DNA of 64,000 bases from Paenibacillus_F sp047238265 (GCF_047238265.1 NZ_JBDFMM010000001.1:558001-622000); one strand, 5' to 3'. Counted from the first letter of the stretch, positions 34,753-43,793 are shown. Notes: generated by a model not told the origin, from the letters alone. Numbers and translations are program-made.

Positions 34753-34792
34753 TAAGGCCTCTCAGATATAAACTCTGAGAGGCCTTTTTGCG
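34753..34792 (+). terminator. Terminator of the SUFU/FGE-like pair
   Basis: AAGGCCTCTCAGA and TCTGAGAGGCCTT form a 13-bp stem around TATAAAC, followed by T residues. Confidence 0.88.
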
Positions 34793-34915
34793 TCTTTTTC
34801 ACTTTTTATGCGATAGGGTTTTAAAAAATCTTTATCAGATGTGAGAAATTTTATAGATTGTAAACTACTTTACAGAATATTTAGGACGTACTTAATACAA
34901 TGAATGCATATCCAA

Positions 34916-35614
34916 TTAGTTGTGATGGGTTCCCAACGAAATCAGGCGCGCCTTGTCTTCAATCACATACTTGCCGTTTTGTTTGGATATGACGCCGGTT
35001 AGTTCCAGTTTTTTAAGGGTGTTTGCCGCTGTCACCCTCGATGTGCTCACCAGATTGGCCAATTCCTGGTGGGTGAAGCGGATTCCAATGAACTCTTTGT
35101 CGCCGTTTTTTATCCCATACGTATCCACCAACTGCAAGAGCGTGTGACAAATTCGCTGGATAGCGGAATAAGAGCTTAGTTGCAGCAATTGGGACGACAT
35201 GATTCTCATTTTTAAGTTTACCAAAACCAAAACCTGCCGCGTAAGCTCGAAATCGCCTTTCAACGTTTCTTCGAATTTTTTGCGGTCAATTTTAATTACA
35301 GTGGCTTTACTGGCGGCAATAGCGCTATGGTTGTACGATGCGGCATTGTCAAAAATGCCGTTTTCACCGATCATCCCGTTTTTTCCAATGATTGCGATCG
35401 TTTTTTCGACACCATTAAGGGAGGTCACATATAATCGGATACGTCCGTTCAGAACCAGATAGACAAAATCGTTAGGCTGATTTTCCAGAAAGATAAAAGC
35501 ATGCTTTTGTAAAACCAGTTTTTGTCCAAGTTGAGGGAGCGGATGCCAATGAAAAGCCAAGCTGTCCAGCCAAGATGTTACCGAAGAATTGATAGCGCTT
35601 TCTATCTTGGTCAT
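34916..35614 (-). CDS. Crp/Fnr-family transcriptional regulator
   Basis: The 232-residue regulator has an N-terminal cyclic-nucleotide-binding-like beta roll (FIFLENQPNDFVYLVLNGRIRLY; GENGIFDN) and a C-terminal winged helix (FTHQELANLVSTSRVTAANTLKKLELTG). There is no Cys cluster for an Fe-S sensor, so it is not a classic Fnr. It is transcribed divergently from the PLP-enzyme operon with only 41 bases between starts, so it probably controls that operon and itself. The ATG after GAGGAG with seven-base spacing is chosen. Confidence 0.88.
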   Translation of the reverse strand: MTKIESAINSSVTSWLDSLAFHWHPLPQLGQKLVLQKHAFIFLENQPNDFVYLVLNGRIRLYVTSLNGVEKTIAIIGKNGMIGENGIFDNAASYNHSAIAASKATVIKIDRKKFEETLKGDFELTRQVLVLVNLKMRIMSSQLLQLSSYSAIQRICHTLLQLVDTYGIKNGDKEFIGIRFTHQELANLVSTSRVTAANTLKKLELTGVISKQNGKYVIEDKARLISLGTHHN

Positions 35615-35655
35615 AGTCATTCTCCTCAAATATAAATTGAAAGCGGGCGATTTTT

Positions 35656-36789
35656 GTGGAATATCCTTTTGATAAGGAAAGACAATATTTTCCGATATTG
35701 AAAAATAAGATTCAGCTTTCCAGTTGTTCGCAAAGTGCGATGAGTCTGCAAGTGGAAGCGGCCATGAAAGAGTATACCGACGGCTGGTTAGCGGAAGGTA
35801 TGGACTGGACGGGCTGGATGCGTCGGGTAGAGATGGCTAAACAAGCTTTTGCCGCCCTAATTAATGCGTCATCGGATGAAATTGCGGTGCTTCCGTCCGT
35901 TTCATTAGCGGCGGCGGCAGTCGCATCGGCGCTGCAATTTACAGCACCCAGGAATAAAGTCGTGACCACCGAAATGGATTTCCCTTCCATCGGGCACGTC
36001 TGGCTGGCTCAACAATCCCGGGGGGCCGAAATCGCCTTCGTTCCGAGTGAAAACAACGAGATTCCGATTGAATTTTATGATCAATGTGTGGATGAACGAA
36101 CTTTGATCGTCTCCATGTCGCATGCTGCTTATTATAATGGACTTAAACAAGATTTAAAACAGATTTCCTCGATTGTGCACGATAAAGGAGCACGGTTATT
36201 TGTAGATGCCTATCAGTCGGCGGGTTGCGTTTCAATAGACGTGAAGGAGATGGACGTAGACTTTCTCGCGGCAGGGGCCCAGAAGTATTTGCTGGGGATA
36301 CCGGGAATCGCCTTCCTATATGTGAAGAAAGAACTTGCCGAAGAGCTGCAGCCATCCATTACCGGCTGGTTCGGCCGGATAGATCCTTTTTCGTTTGATG
36401 TTAAATCACTGGATTATGCGGAAGGAACGAGGCGTTTTGATACGGGGACTCCCCCAATGATCAACGCTTACGCCGCTAATGCCGCGTTGGAACTGATCAA
36501 TCAGATAGGTGTTAATCGAATCGAGGCCTATCTTATGGAATTATCGCATTTTGCCATTTCTTATGGACAAGAAAAGGGGTTAACCATCGCCAGCCCGCTG
36601 GATCTCAAGCGAAAAGCGGCTAACACCGCGTTTTATTGCCCGAACGCATCCCTGATCGAAATGAAAATGAGAGAAAGAGGAGTTATTGTGTCGGCGCGCA
36701 ATGATGTCATCCGGATGGCACCCCATTTTTACAATAAAAAAGAAGAAGTGGCCCTTGCCATTGATATGTTATGTGAACTGAAATCTTAA
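35656..36789 (+). CDS. Class V aminotransferase-fold PLP enzyme
   Basis: The 377-residue enzyme belongs to the cysteine-desulfurase/isopenicillin-N-epimerase-like group. The PLP lysine is in AAGAQKYLLGIPG, with the upstream aspartate in RLFVDAYQSAG and a C-terminal TGTPPMINAYAA segment. A GTG start follows GAAAGCGGG. Family members include transaminases, lyases, epimerases and kynureninase relatives, so reaction type is unknown. It lies divergent from the Crp/Fnr gene and 132 bases before the amidohydrolase. Confidence 0.82.
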   Translation: MEYPFDKERQYFPILKNKIQLSSCSQSAMSLQVEAAMKEYTDGWLAEGMDWTGWMRRVEMAKQAFAALINASSDEIAVLPSVSLAAAAVASALQFTAPRNKVVTTEMDFPSIGHVWLAQQSRGAEIAFVPSENNEIPIEFYDQCVDERTLIVSMSHAAYYNGLKQDLKQISSIVHDKGARLFVDAYQSAGCVSIDVKEMDVDFLAAGAQKYLLGIPGIAFLYVKKELAEELQPSITGWFGRIDPFSFDVKSLDYAEGTRRFDTGTPPMINAYAANAALELINQIGVNRIEAYLMELSHFAISYGQEKGLTIASPLDLKRKAANTAFYCPNASLIEMKMRERGVIVSARNDVIRMAPHFYNKKEEVALAIDMLCELKS

Positions 36790-36921
36790 GCTACAGGCGG
36801 CTCAAACCGGTGGAGCGAATATTGGTCTGGTTGGTTGACCACGTTCTGAAGAGTGAATCAGTCACCAAATGTATGCGCTTACTTTTGACGGAGATTATGA
36901 AGAATAGGGGAGAATTACTGG

Positions 36922-38163
36922 ATGGCTAACAAGAAAATTTTCAAGAACGCTTTGCTTATAGATGGAAAAAGTCACACAGGCCAAAAAGAAGCTCTAGTCA
37001 TTGTGGAAAACGAGAGAATCACGTATGTCGGCCGCTGCGATGAAACCGTCGTGCGGCAAGCCGGCGATGCGGAGCTGTTCGATCTAAAAGGCATGACTTT
37101 GATGCCGGGAATGATTGATGCACACGTTCATCTGTGTATGGCAGGTGAGCCGAGCACCTTCACCGATATGGTCATGGATACACCGGCGTTCGCTGCCATT
37201 AAAGGTGTAGAAAGGGCCAAACGCTCCCTCCAAGCAGGGTTTACGACACTTCGCACCATGGGCGAAAAAGGGCATATTGATATCGCCATTAAAAAAGCAG
37301 TCGAACAAGGAATTATCGTCGGACCAACCATCTTTGCCAGCGGAAAAGCTTTGACCATAACGGGCGGACACGGAGATATGTTTCCTGAGGGCGTCAATAT
37401 AGATGGAATCGGCATCGTCTTGGACGGTGTTGACCAGGCGAGAAGAGCTGCCCGAGAGCAGCTAAAGCTGGGTGCCGACAATATTAAAATGATGGCTACA
37501 GGCGGGGGAATGTCACCCGGTCCGGGAACAATCGCCCAATTAACGATAGAGGAAATGAAAGCTGCCGTAGAAGAAGCGGTGAAATTCGAAAAAGTCACAG
37601 CCGCCCATGCCATTGGCGTAGAGGGAATTCATAACGCTTTGAAAGCCGGTGTTCGAACCATTGAGCATGGAACATTCCTAGACGATCGGGGAATTGAACT
37701 CTTTTTGGAGAAAGGCGCTTATCTCGTTCCGACCCTGTCTGCTTTCAAAACGATTAAATACGGCCGAGCGGGCGGCGTCCCTGAACATCATATTAAGAAA
37801 GTGGAATACTATCAAACGGCCCACGAAGCCAATTTGCAAAAGGCGATTGCGGCAGGCGTCAAAATCGTCGCCGGGACGGATGCGGGAACTCCTTTTAATT
37901 ATCACGGGGAGAATGCGTATGAACTGGAATGTCTCGTGAGAAACGGCTTGTCTGAAATGGATGCGATTAAAAGCGCCACGCAAGCAGCCGCGGAAGCACT
38001 TCAGTTAACGGAGCTGGGTGTCATCGAGGCGGGGAAAATCGCGGATATGATTGTCATCGAAGGGAATCCGCTGCAGGATATCAAAATTCTTCAAGATAAA
38101 ACGAGAATCAAGCGAGTTTTTAAAGGAGGACAGCTCGTTCATACCCATTCTGCGGAATGCTGA
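36922..38163 (+). CDS. Metal-dependent amidohydrolase 1 (imidazolonepropionase-related)
   Basis: The 413-residue amidohydrolase-superfamily enzyme has the first metal motif IDAHVHLCM (about residue 70), the lysine-bearing DNIKMMATGGGMSPG, metal histidines in TAAHAIGVEGI and IEHGTFLDD, and the catalytic aspartate in KIVAGTDAGTPF. Relatives hydrolyse cyclic amides, dipeptides or organophosphates. It is a clear paralogue of the enzyme at 39.9 kb in the same operon. Confidence 0.88.
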   Translation: MANKKIFKNALLIDGKSHTGQKEALVIVENERITYVGRCDETVVRQAGDAELFDLKGMTLMPGMIDAHVHLCMAGEPSTFTDMVMDTPAFAAIKGVERAKRSLQAGFTTLRTMGEKGHIDIAIKKAVEQGIIVGPTIFASGKALTITGGHGDMFPEGVNIDGIGIVLDGVDQARRAAREQLKLGADNIKMMATGGGMSPGPGTIAQLTIEEMKAAVEEAVKFEKVTAAHAIGVEGIHNALKAGVRTIEHGTFLDDRGIELFLEKGAYLVPTLSAFKTIKYGRAGGVPEHHIKKVEYYQTAHEANLQKAIAAGVKIVAGTDAGTPFNYHGENAYELECLVRNGLSEMDAIKSATQAAAEALQLTELGVIEAGKIADMIVIEGNPLQDIKILQDKTRIKRVFKGGQLVHTHSAEC

Positions 38164-38201
38164 TTGAGATCATGGAAAAAGCTTGAAGGGGGTTAACTGG
38201 A

Positions 38202-38414
38202 ATGAGAAATTATTATTGGCTGGTTATCATTCCGTTTATCGGAATGCTCGGAGGTGCCGTTGTCTTTAATCAAGTGACTCCATACGTATTAGGATTGCCT
38301 TTCCTGCTCTTTTGGATTTTGCTGTGGATCGTTCTCTCTTCGCTTACGATGCTGGTTATTTATCAGTTGGATAAATCAAACGGATTGCTCGATAAGGAGG
38401 GCGATGGGGTATGA
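38202..38414 (+). CDS. DUF3311 small membrane protein
   Basis: The 70-residue protein has two membrane helices (about residues 4-24 and 32-55) and a short charged tail. This DUF3311 type is regularly encoded before sodium:solute symporters, as in Bacillus subtilis yhjC-yhjB, and is thought to be a symporter accessory subunit. Its stop overlaps the symporter ATG by four bases, implying coupled translation. AAGGGGG lies before its ATG. Confidence 0.85.
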   Translation: MRNYYWLVIIPFIGMLGGAVVFNQVTPYVLGLPFLLFWILLWIVLSSLTMLVIYQLDKSNGLLDKEGDGV

Positions 38415-39892
38415 ATGCGGCTCTGATCATTATGCTGGGGTTTCTTCTGCTGTCTCTCCTTCTCGGGCTAATGGCTAGAAGAGGAAAAGATATGAATATG
38501 GAACAGTGGGCAGTAGGCGGGCGAGGATTTGGCACCGCATTCGTTTTTCTGCTGCTCGCCGGGGAGATTTACACCACTTCTACTTTTCTTGGGACAAGCG
38601 GATGGTCCTACTCCAAAGGGGGACCCGCATTTTATATTCTATGTACCTCTTCCTTAAGCTATTTACTCGGATATTGGCTGCTGCCGCCGATTTGGAGATA
38701 TGCAAAAGAGCATAAACTCGTTTCACAATCCGATTTCTTTGCGATCAAATACAAAAGCAAAGGTTTAGGTGTATTGGTAGCGATTGTAGGTGTCTTGGCA
38801 CTTATACCGTATCTGATCTTGCAATTTAAAGGGTTGGGGATTATCGTATCCGCAGCTTCATACGGTTCGATCTCACCCTCTCTTGCCATTGTTATTTCTA
38901 CCGTCGTCATCACGGTTTATGTAAGCGTTTCCGGTATTCACGGATCGGCTTGGACGGCCGTCATGAAAGATATATTAATCTTTATAATCGTTCTCTTTTT
39001 AGGTATTTATCTCCCTTACCATTATTATGGCGGTATTCAACCGATGTTCGAGGCCGTCAATGAAGCAAAACCGAACTTTTTGCTCGTTCCCGAAACGGGG
39101 TTATCCTTCTCCTGGTTCATTTCGACAACCTTGCTCACTGTGATCGGCTTCAGCATGTGGCCCCATACTTTCGCCGCCTATTTTTCCGCGAAAAGCACGA
39201 ACGTATTTAAGAAAAATACGATCATCATGCCCCTTTATACGCTGATGCTGCCATTCGTATTAATCGTCGGATTCACCGCTATCTTACAGGTCCCCGGATT
39301 AACCGGTGCCAATGGGGATTTGGCGCTGTTAAAAATATCGATCCAAACTTTCGATCCTTGGTTCGTCGGATTTATCGGAGCTGCAGGATTATTGACAGGA
39401 ATTGTTCCCGGTTCCTTGCTGCTCATGGCCGCTTCTACAGCTGTCGCGAAAAACATCTACCAAGTCATCTTTCCTGCTACCACGGATGCGGGGCTTAGCA
39501 GGGTTGCCAAGCTGATCGTTCCGGTTATCGCGCTCGTTTGCATGTTTTACGCCATTTTCAACAGCAGCACGATCATGACCCTGCTTCTGATGGGCTATAA
39601 TTTTGTGACCCAGTTGTTTCCGCCCTTGCTCGCTTCTCTGGTCAATAAGAAATTCTTCACCAAGCAGGGCGCTGCGGCCGGAATGCTCGTCGGTGTTCTC
39701 ACTGTCATTCTTATTACACTGAACGACCTTACGATAGCTCAGCTATTCCCAGGTCTGCCGCAAGCCGTTCAAGAATTAAATATCGGGTTCATCGCCGTAC
39801 TTCTAAATACTGCAGCGCTAATCCTCGTCAGTATGTTTACGCGCAAACAAGCCATTCATACGAATAACGCGGGATTAGAGAAGGGAGCTTAA
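38411..39892 (+). CDS. Sodium:solute symporter (SSS family)
   Basis: The 493-residue, roughly 13-helix transporter shows SSS features: MEQWAVGGRGFGTAFVFLLLAGEIYTT at the start, the GWSYSKGGPAFY loop and the SMWPHTFAAYFSAKS segment. It should import the substrate of this operon using the sodium gradient. It lies between DUF3311 and the second amidohydrolase with near-zero gaps, so all are co-translated. Confidence 0.9.
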   Translation: MNAALIIMLGFLLLSLLLGLMARRGKDMNMEQWAVGGRGFGTAFVFLLLAGEIYTTSTFLGTSGWSYSKGGPAFYILCTSSLSYLLGYWLLPPIWRYAKEHKLVSQSDFFAIKYKSKGLGVLVAIVGVLALIPYLILQFKGLGIIVSAASYGSISPSLAIVISTVVITVYVSVSGIHGSAWTAVMKDILIFIIVLFLGIYLPYHYYGGIQPMFEAVNEAKPNFLLVPETGLSFSWFISTTLLTVIGFSMWPHTFAAYFSAKSTNVFKKNTIIMPLYTLMLPFVLIVGFTAILQVPGLTGANGDLALLKISIQTFDPWFVGFIGAAGLLTGIVPGSLLLMAASTAVAKNIYQVIFPATTDAGLSRVAKLIVPVIALVCMFYAIFNSSTIMTLLLMGYNFVTQLFPPLLASLVNKKFFTKQGAAAGMLVGVLTVILITLNDLTIAQLFPGLPQAVQELNIGFIAVLLNTAALILVSMFTRKQAIHTNNAGLEKGA

Positions 39893-39893
39893 C

Positions 39894-41087
39894 ATGAAAA
39901 CCTACATTCGGAATGTCACTTTATATAACGGACGAGGCAGCAAAACAGAAGGTGCCAATCTCCTTTTTGATGAAACCGGAATTCTTGGATTAGGCAGCCA
40001 TGATCTATCAAGTCAAGCAGATCGGGTCATTGATGGCACAGGATTAACCGCACTGCCCGGTCTCATTGATTTGCATGTTCATTTGACGATGGATGGCAGT
40101 CCCGACTCCATGGGCAAAGCAATAGGCGATTCTGTTGGTGCTGCCGCCTATCGGGCACTTGTTAGTGCTGTGAAACAAATTCAATCGGGCGTAGTCACCG
40201 TCAGAAATTGCGGTTCGAAGTACGATATGGATATGGAGCTGCGTAAAGCAATTGCGGAAGGGATTGTAAAAGGCCCGAGGATTTTTGCCTGCGGTCAACC
40301 GATTACGATGACAGGCGGCCACTGTCATATGTTCGGTACTGAGGCAGATGGCATTGAGGAAGTTCGAAAAGCAGCGAGAAGTAAGATAAAGGAAGGGGCC
40401 GACTTTCTTAAGCTCATGGCAACAGGCGGCGGATTAACACCCGGGGTAAAGGCGGGAGCTTCCCAACTAACCGAAGAAGAGCTGGCCGTCGCTTGCCAAG
40501 TTGCCAAAGAGGCCGGAAAACGGACAGCCGCCCATGCCCAAGGCAACGAGGGGATCAAAAACGCGATTCGTGCAGGCGTGACAACGATTGAGCACGGAGT
40601 CGAGCTGGACGATGAAGCGATCCGGCTAATGAAAGAACGTAACACGTATCTCGTCCCGACACTCGCAGCCCCTTATCAGATTGTAAAGAATGGAACGGCT
40701 GCGGGCATACCGGAGTTTGCGGTAAGAAAAAATGAGGAAGCCATGATTCCCCATCGTGAGAGCTTTCGCAAGGCACATAAAGAGAACGTGAAAATTGCCG
40801 CCGGTACGGACGCGGGCACCCCGTTTAACCTCCATGGAGATTTTGCGACGGAGCTTGAGCTCATGAAAGAAGAAGGCATGTCCCTGCAAGAAGTCATACA
40901 TGCCGCTACCTACATGGCCGCCGAAGCGCTCGGCATCGAAGGGGAGACCGGCAGCTTAGAGATCGGAAAATGGGCGGATGTCATTCTCCTCGATGGTGAT
41001 CCCGAAGCAGATTTCTCCGCTTTTCGCCGAGTCACCCATGTCTTCAAAAGCGGGGTAAGCATGCTTGGGCTTGCTTTGGAAGTTTAA
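39894..41087 (+). CDS. Metal-dependent amidohydrolase 2
   Basis: The 397-residue paralogue of the 36.9 kb enzyme has LIDLHVHLTMDGSP, the lysine motif DFLKLMATGGGLTPG, AAHAQGNEGI, TIEHGVELDD and KIAAGTDAGTPF, so metal ligands and catalytic aspartate are present. It follows the symporter by one base. Two similar hydrolases in one operon suggest stepwise cleavage or two related substrates. Confidence 0.88.
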   Translation: MKTYIRNVTLYNGRGSKTEGANLLFDETGILGLGSHDLSSQADRVIDGTGLTALPGLIDLHVHLTMDGSPDSMGKAIGDSVGAAAYRALVSAVKQIQSGVVTVRNCGSKYDMDMELRKAIAEGIVKGPRIFACGQPITMTGGHCHMFGTEADGIEEVRKAARSKIKEGADFLKLMATGGGLTPGVKAGASQLTEEELAVACQVAKEAGKRTAAHAQGNEGIKNAIRAGVTTIEHGVELDDEAIRLMKERNTYLVPTLAAPYQIVKNGTAAGIPEFAVRKNEEAMIPHRESFRKAHKENVKIAAGTDAGTPFNLHGDFATELELMKEEGMSLQEVIHAATYMAAEALGIEGETGSLEIGKWADVILLDGDPEADFSAFRRVTHVFKSGVSMLGLALEV

Positions 41088-41106
41088 TCAAAGAGGAGAT
41101 CACACT

Positions 41107-41226
41107 TTGGCAGCATTTGACCGCGGTGATACCGGTTGGACACTTGACGAAGCATGGCTTCATTTGACTGGATGCCCTTTCCCTGTGGCCCAAGGGCTTG
41201 GTAAGTTAATGGAAGAAGTCATGTGA
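41107..41226 (+). CDS. Possible 39-residue peptide
   Basis: A TTG start follows AAGAGGAG at good spacing, giving MAAFDRGDTGWTLDEAWLHL and ending in LMEEVM. No function is recognised. Its position directly after the last operon gene suggests either a small operon member or the 5' remnant of a lost gene. Confidence 0.4.
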   Translation: MAAFDRGDTGWTLDEAWLHLTGCPFPVAQGLGKLMEEVM

Positions 41227-41234
41227 CAGGCAAG

Positions 41235-41366
41235 TGGTATAGAGCCTTTCTACCAGGTACGCGTCCCCCTTGAGCGGGGGATGCCATTTCAACCTGCTTA
41301 TGACGGAGTCATAACCCAGGAGGAGTACGATCTCCGCTGCAAAACGTGAAACGATAATGGGAGATC
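41235..41366 (+). other. Run of four hairpins, possible structured RNA
   Basis: Inverted repeats follow each other: TGGTA/TACCA (41235-41255), CCCCC/GGGGG (41265-41280), TATGAC-GGA-GTCATA (41299-41313) and GATCTCC/GGGAGATC (41329-41366). No T-tract follows, so they are not simple terminators, and no known RNA family was recognised. Confidence 0.4.
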
Positions 41367-41432
41367 TCGCGTATGGTATAGAAGATGGTCGGCCGGCGTG
41401 TTAGGTTTTATTGAATCCCATCTGGTTTTTTC

Positions 41433-41441
41433 TGGTATAAT
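41433..41441 (+). promoter_or_regulatory. Extended -10 promoter before the 43-residue peptide gene
   Basis: TGG followed by a perfect TATAAT (41436-41441) lies 32 bases before the peptide ATG. A TTGAAT lies upstream at a long 19-base spacing. Confidence 0.6.
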
Positions 41442-41473
41442 ATAAGGGTAAGGACCAAAGGAGGCGCTTAAGG

Positions 41474-41605
41474 ATGACGGAAATCATCAAAGGAATTATT
41501 CCCTTGATCAGCAATCTGCTGCTGGCCGTAGGCAATTTCTTTTTACAGAAGAAGATTGACAAGACCGATTGGAAAGTACCTCAGCGGGAAGATAATACGA
41601 ATTAG
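41474..41605 (+). CDS. 43-residue hydrophobic peptide
   Basis: The peptide begins MTEIIKGIIPLISNLLLAVG, has one hydrophobic helix, then a basic patch (QKKIDKTDWK) and a charged tail. It has its own promoter, an AAAGGAGG site and a terminator, so it is probably a genuine small gene. Single-helix basic peptides can be membrane regulators, small toxins or phage-derived. No antitoxin RNA was identified. Confidence 0.65.
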   Translation: MTEIIKGIIPLISNLLLAVGNFFLQKKIDKTDWKVPQREDNTN

Positions 41606-41636
41606 ACTGCCGGATAACGAGGCGGTCTTTTTTTAT
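41604..41636 (+). terminator. Terminator of the small-peptide gene
   Basis: GACTGCC and GGCGGTC pair around a short loop, followed by seven T residues. Confidence 0.83.
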
Positions 41637-41673
41637 GTCTATAGACCTAAACTTTCTTTCTGATAAAAGCTGA

Positions 41674-41790
41674 ATCTGGGTCTATCCGCTACCGGTTGTA
41701 GTATTTGACGTACCTGCAGACGCGAAAGGTTTTGTTCGAGAAGCAAGCGGCGGATTTACCGGCAAGAAGATTAAGCTAAAAGTAGAATAG
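41674..41790 (+). pseudogene. C-terminal remnant of a DUF4352-like protein
   Basis: An open frame without a start codon reads VVVFDVPADAKGF and ends in GKKIKLKVE. This resembles the end of DUF4352-type extracytoplasmic proteins, where a VFDVP strand is typical. An upstream TGA cuts it off. It looks like the tail of a deleted gene. Confidence 0.4.
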
Positions 41791-41803
41791 TCGTACAAAA
41801 AAT

Positions 41804-41836
41804 AAAAGACAGTTCCTTTTCAGGAACTGTCTTTTT
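41804..41836. terminator. Terminator of the SLH-protein gene
   Basis: AAAAGACAGTTCC and GGAACTGTCTTTT form a stem with A and T flanks, usable from both sides. Confidence 0.85.
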
Positions 41837-41842
41837 GGTTGT

Positions 41843-43534
41843 TTAAATAAATTTAGCCGCTGTCAGGAAGCGCTTCAGCATCGTTGCGCTTTGTGCGCGT
41901 GTAGCCTGCTGGAGAGGCTCGATCGTAGTAGAAGTCATGCCGTCGATGATACCGAGGCTCAGCGCCGCAGCAATCTCATCTTTGGCCCACACGATTTTAT
42001 GGGAATCGTTGAATTTAGTCAGCATGGCTTGTCCCTTAGTGATTTCCGTGCTGGTGTTTACACCGGCGTAGCTAAGAGCACGAACGACCATGGCAGAAAG
42101 CTCTTCACGAGTAATCTGATTGTTCGGACGGAACGTACCGTCTTCATAGCCGTCTACCAGCTTCAGCTTGGTTGCCGTCGCTACCACATCCGCATACCAC
42201 TGGTTGGAAACTACGTCTTTGAACGTGGAGGATGCGCCCGTGTTCTGAATACCCAGCGAACGAACGAGCATAGCTGCGAATTCAGCGCGAGTTACGCTGC
42301 GGTCCGGCTGGAAGGTGGTGTTAGTTACCCCGTCGATAACAAGCTTGTTCGCCAGCATCGTAATGTTCGATTCTGCCCAGTGTCCTTTGATGTCCGAGAA
42401 AGTTTTGTTAAGCTCAAGCACACCGTAAATGCTGTTGCCTTGACGTTTTACCATTACGTCTGTTTTGCCGTCGCTAAACGTGTAGAAAGCGGGAACGAAC
42501 GTCATGGTTTTGGTTGTCTCGTTATACAAGAAAGCCGTCGTTTTTGCCTGATTCAGCACGGTATCGAAGTTCAGGCTGCGAGGCACGTATACATTACCGG
42601 TGTTGATCATGGATGTCTTGCCGGCGGAAGTAGCTGCTTCCAGGTGGAAATCAGCCGGAGTACCGATGATTTTGCCGCCCATAGCTGCCGCTTCTGTTTG
42701 CATCGTGCTGCGCATGCTTTCGGAAACGAACTTCACGGTAACACGGATGTAAAGGTCATTTGTTCCGACACTTAGAGAGGAGGCAAGGGAGTCGTAATTT
42801 ATTGCCGCAAGAGGAACATAGTAAACGGCACTGCCGTTTCTGACTGTAATTTGCTTGTTGTCGCTGTTCTCTTTCAGCACCCACGCCGGGATATTTACCA
42901 TATCACCGTTCAGGACAATCTCCAGCGTATCCCCTTTGGCAAGGGCATCCTTCAACGCTTGCGCGTCCAGAGAACCGTCAGCGCCGGCTTTAATGGAATT
43001 CACGGCTGTGCTTCCGTCACCAGGAGTAGTCACTCCTCCACCATTCCCGTTACCGCCGCCGGTGCTTCCGCCGGGAGTAGTGGAACCGTTATCGGAGTCA
43101 TTGTCGTTGTCGTTGTTATAGACTTCATTGTTAACAGTTTGGTATACGGAATCCACTACCGAATACAATTTAACATAACGGTAAGCGGAGTCGACAACTG
43201 TTTGGAAATCGTATTTATACTGCTGTCTTGCTTCATCGAAATAATTCGCGTAAGTAGCTTTGACTACACCTACATATTGACCGTTCGGGCCATAGAGGCG
43301 CAGCTCTGTTTCATCACCGTTTTTGTGGTCTAAGTATACGGAACCCTTAACCGTCCCGTTGTTGAAGGAGACACCGGAATAACTTGTTTGTGCAGAAGCA
43401 AGAATCGGCATTAGAGCTGAAAGCATCAGCGTCAAGCACAGCATTTGGGCTGTTTTGGTGAACCATTGATTCATCGGGGCAACGCTCCATTCTCTCTTTT
43501 GTTTTTTGTCTGTAATCTTGATCTTAAGTTTCAT
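41843..43534 (-). CDS. Secreted SLH-domain (S-layer homology) protein
   Basis: The 563-residue exported protein has a long basic N-region then a signal helix (CLTLMLSALMPILASAQ). A small beta domain and an Asn/Asp- and Gly/Thr-rich linker follow. A middle domain of unknown type covers about residues 185-380. Three SLH repeats end the protein (about residues 385-563), each with the pattern seen in FSDIKGHWAESNITML and VTRAEFAAMLVRSLG. SLH repeats bind pyruvylated cell-wall polymer. The ATG 12 bases after GGAGGTG is used. As the first gene beside a glycan locus it is a candidate glycosylation target. Confidence 0.88.
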   Translation of the reverse strand: MKLKIKITDKKQKREWSVAPMNQWFTKTAQMLCLTLMLSALMPILASAQTSYSGVSFNNGTVKGSVYLDHKNGDETELRLYGPNGQYVGVVKATYANYFDEARQQYKYDFQTVVDSAYRYVKLYSVVDSVYQTVNNEVYNNDNDNDSDNGSTTPGGSTGGGNGNGGGVTTPGDGSTAVNSIKAGADGSLDAQALKDALAKGDTLEIVLNGDMVNIPAWVLKENSDNKQITVRNGSAVYYVPLAAINYDSLASSLSVGTNDLYIRVTVKFVSESMRSTMQTEAAAMGGKIIGTPADFHLEAATSAGKTSMINTGNVYVPRSLNFDTVLNQAKTTAFLYNETTKTMTFVPAFYTFSDGKTDVMVKRQGNSIYGVLELNKTFSDIKGHWAESNITMLANKLVIDGVTNTTFQPDRSVTRAEFAAMLVRSLGIQNTGASSTFKDVVSNQWYADVVATATKLKLVDGYEDGTFRPNNQITREELSAMVVRALSYAGVNTSTEITKGQAMLTKFNDSHKIVWAKDEIAAALSLGIIDGMTSTTIEPLQQATRAQSATMLKRFLTAAKFI

Positions 43535-43743
43535 CTTTTGTCGATTCACCTCCTTCGCGATGATAGTTCATCCATGTAAGTATTTAACAAGAATAATTAT
43601 CCGAACATTGGAAATATGAAACAAAAAAATGTGCTAAAAGCACCAGAAGACTATTTACTGGCTGGGACTTTTTGTATCGAATGGTGGAAAATAAGGACAA
43701 TTTGATTCCTGGACTTTCCATTTGTCCTAATGGATTCTAAAAT

Positions 43744-43783
43744 AAAAAGCCTGTTCTCCACGACGACGGGAGAGCAGGCTTTT
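43744..43783. terminator. Terminator downstream of the O-antigen-ligase-like gene
   Basis: AAAAGCCTGTTCTCC and GGAGAGCAGGCTTTT form a 15-bp stem around ACGACGACG with A/T flanks. Confidence 0.87.
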
Positions 43784-43793
43784 ATCTTTTATT

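Noticed and set aside
41227..41473. Group II intron or insertion-sequence remnant
   Set aside because: Hairpins are present but no domain V-like motif, transposase fragment or flanking direct repeats were recognised.
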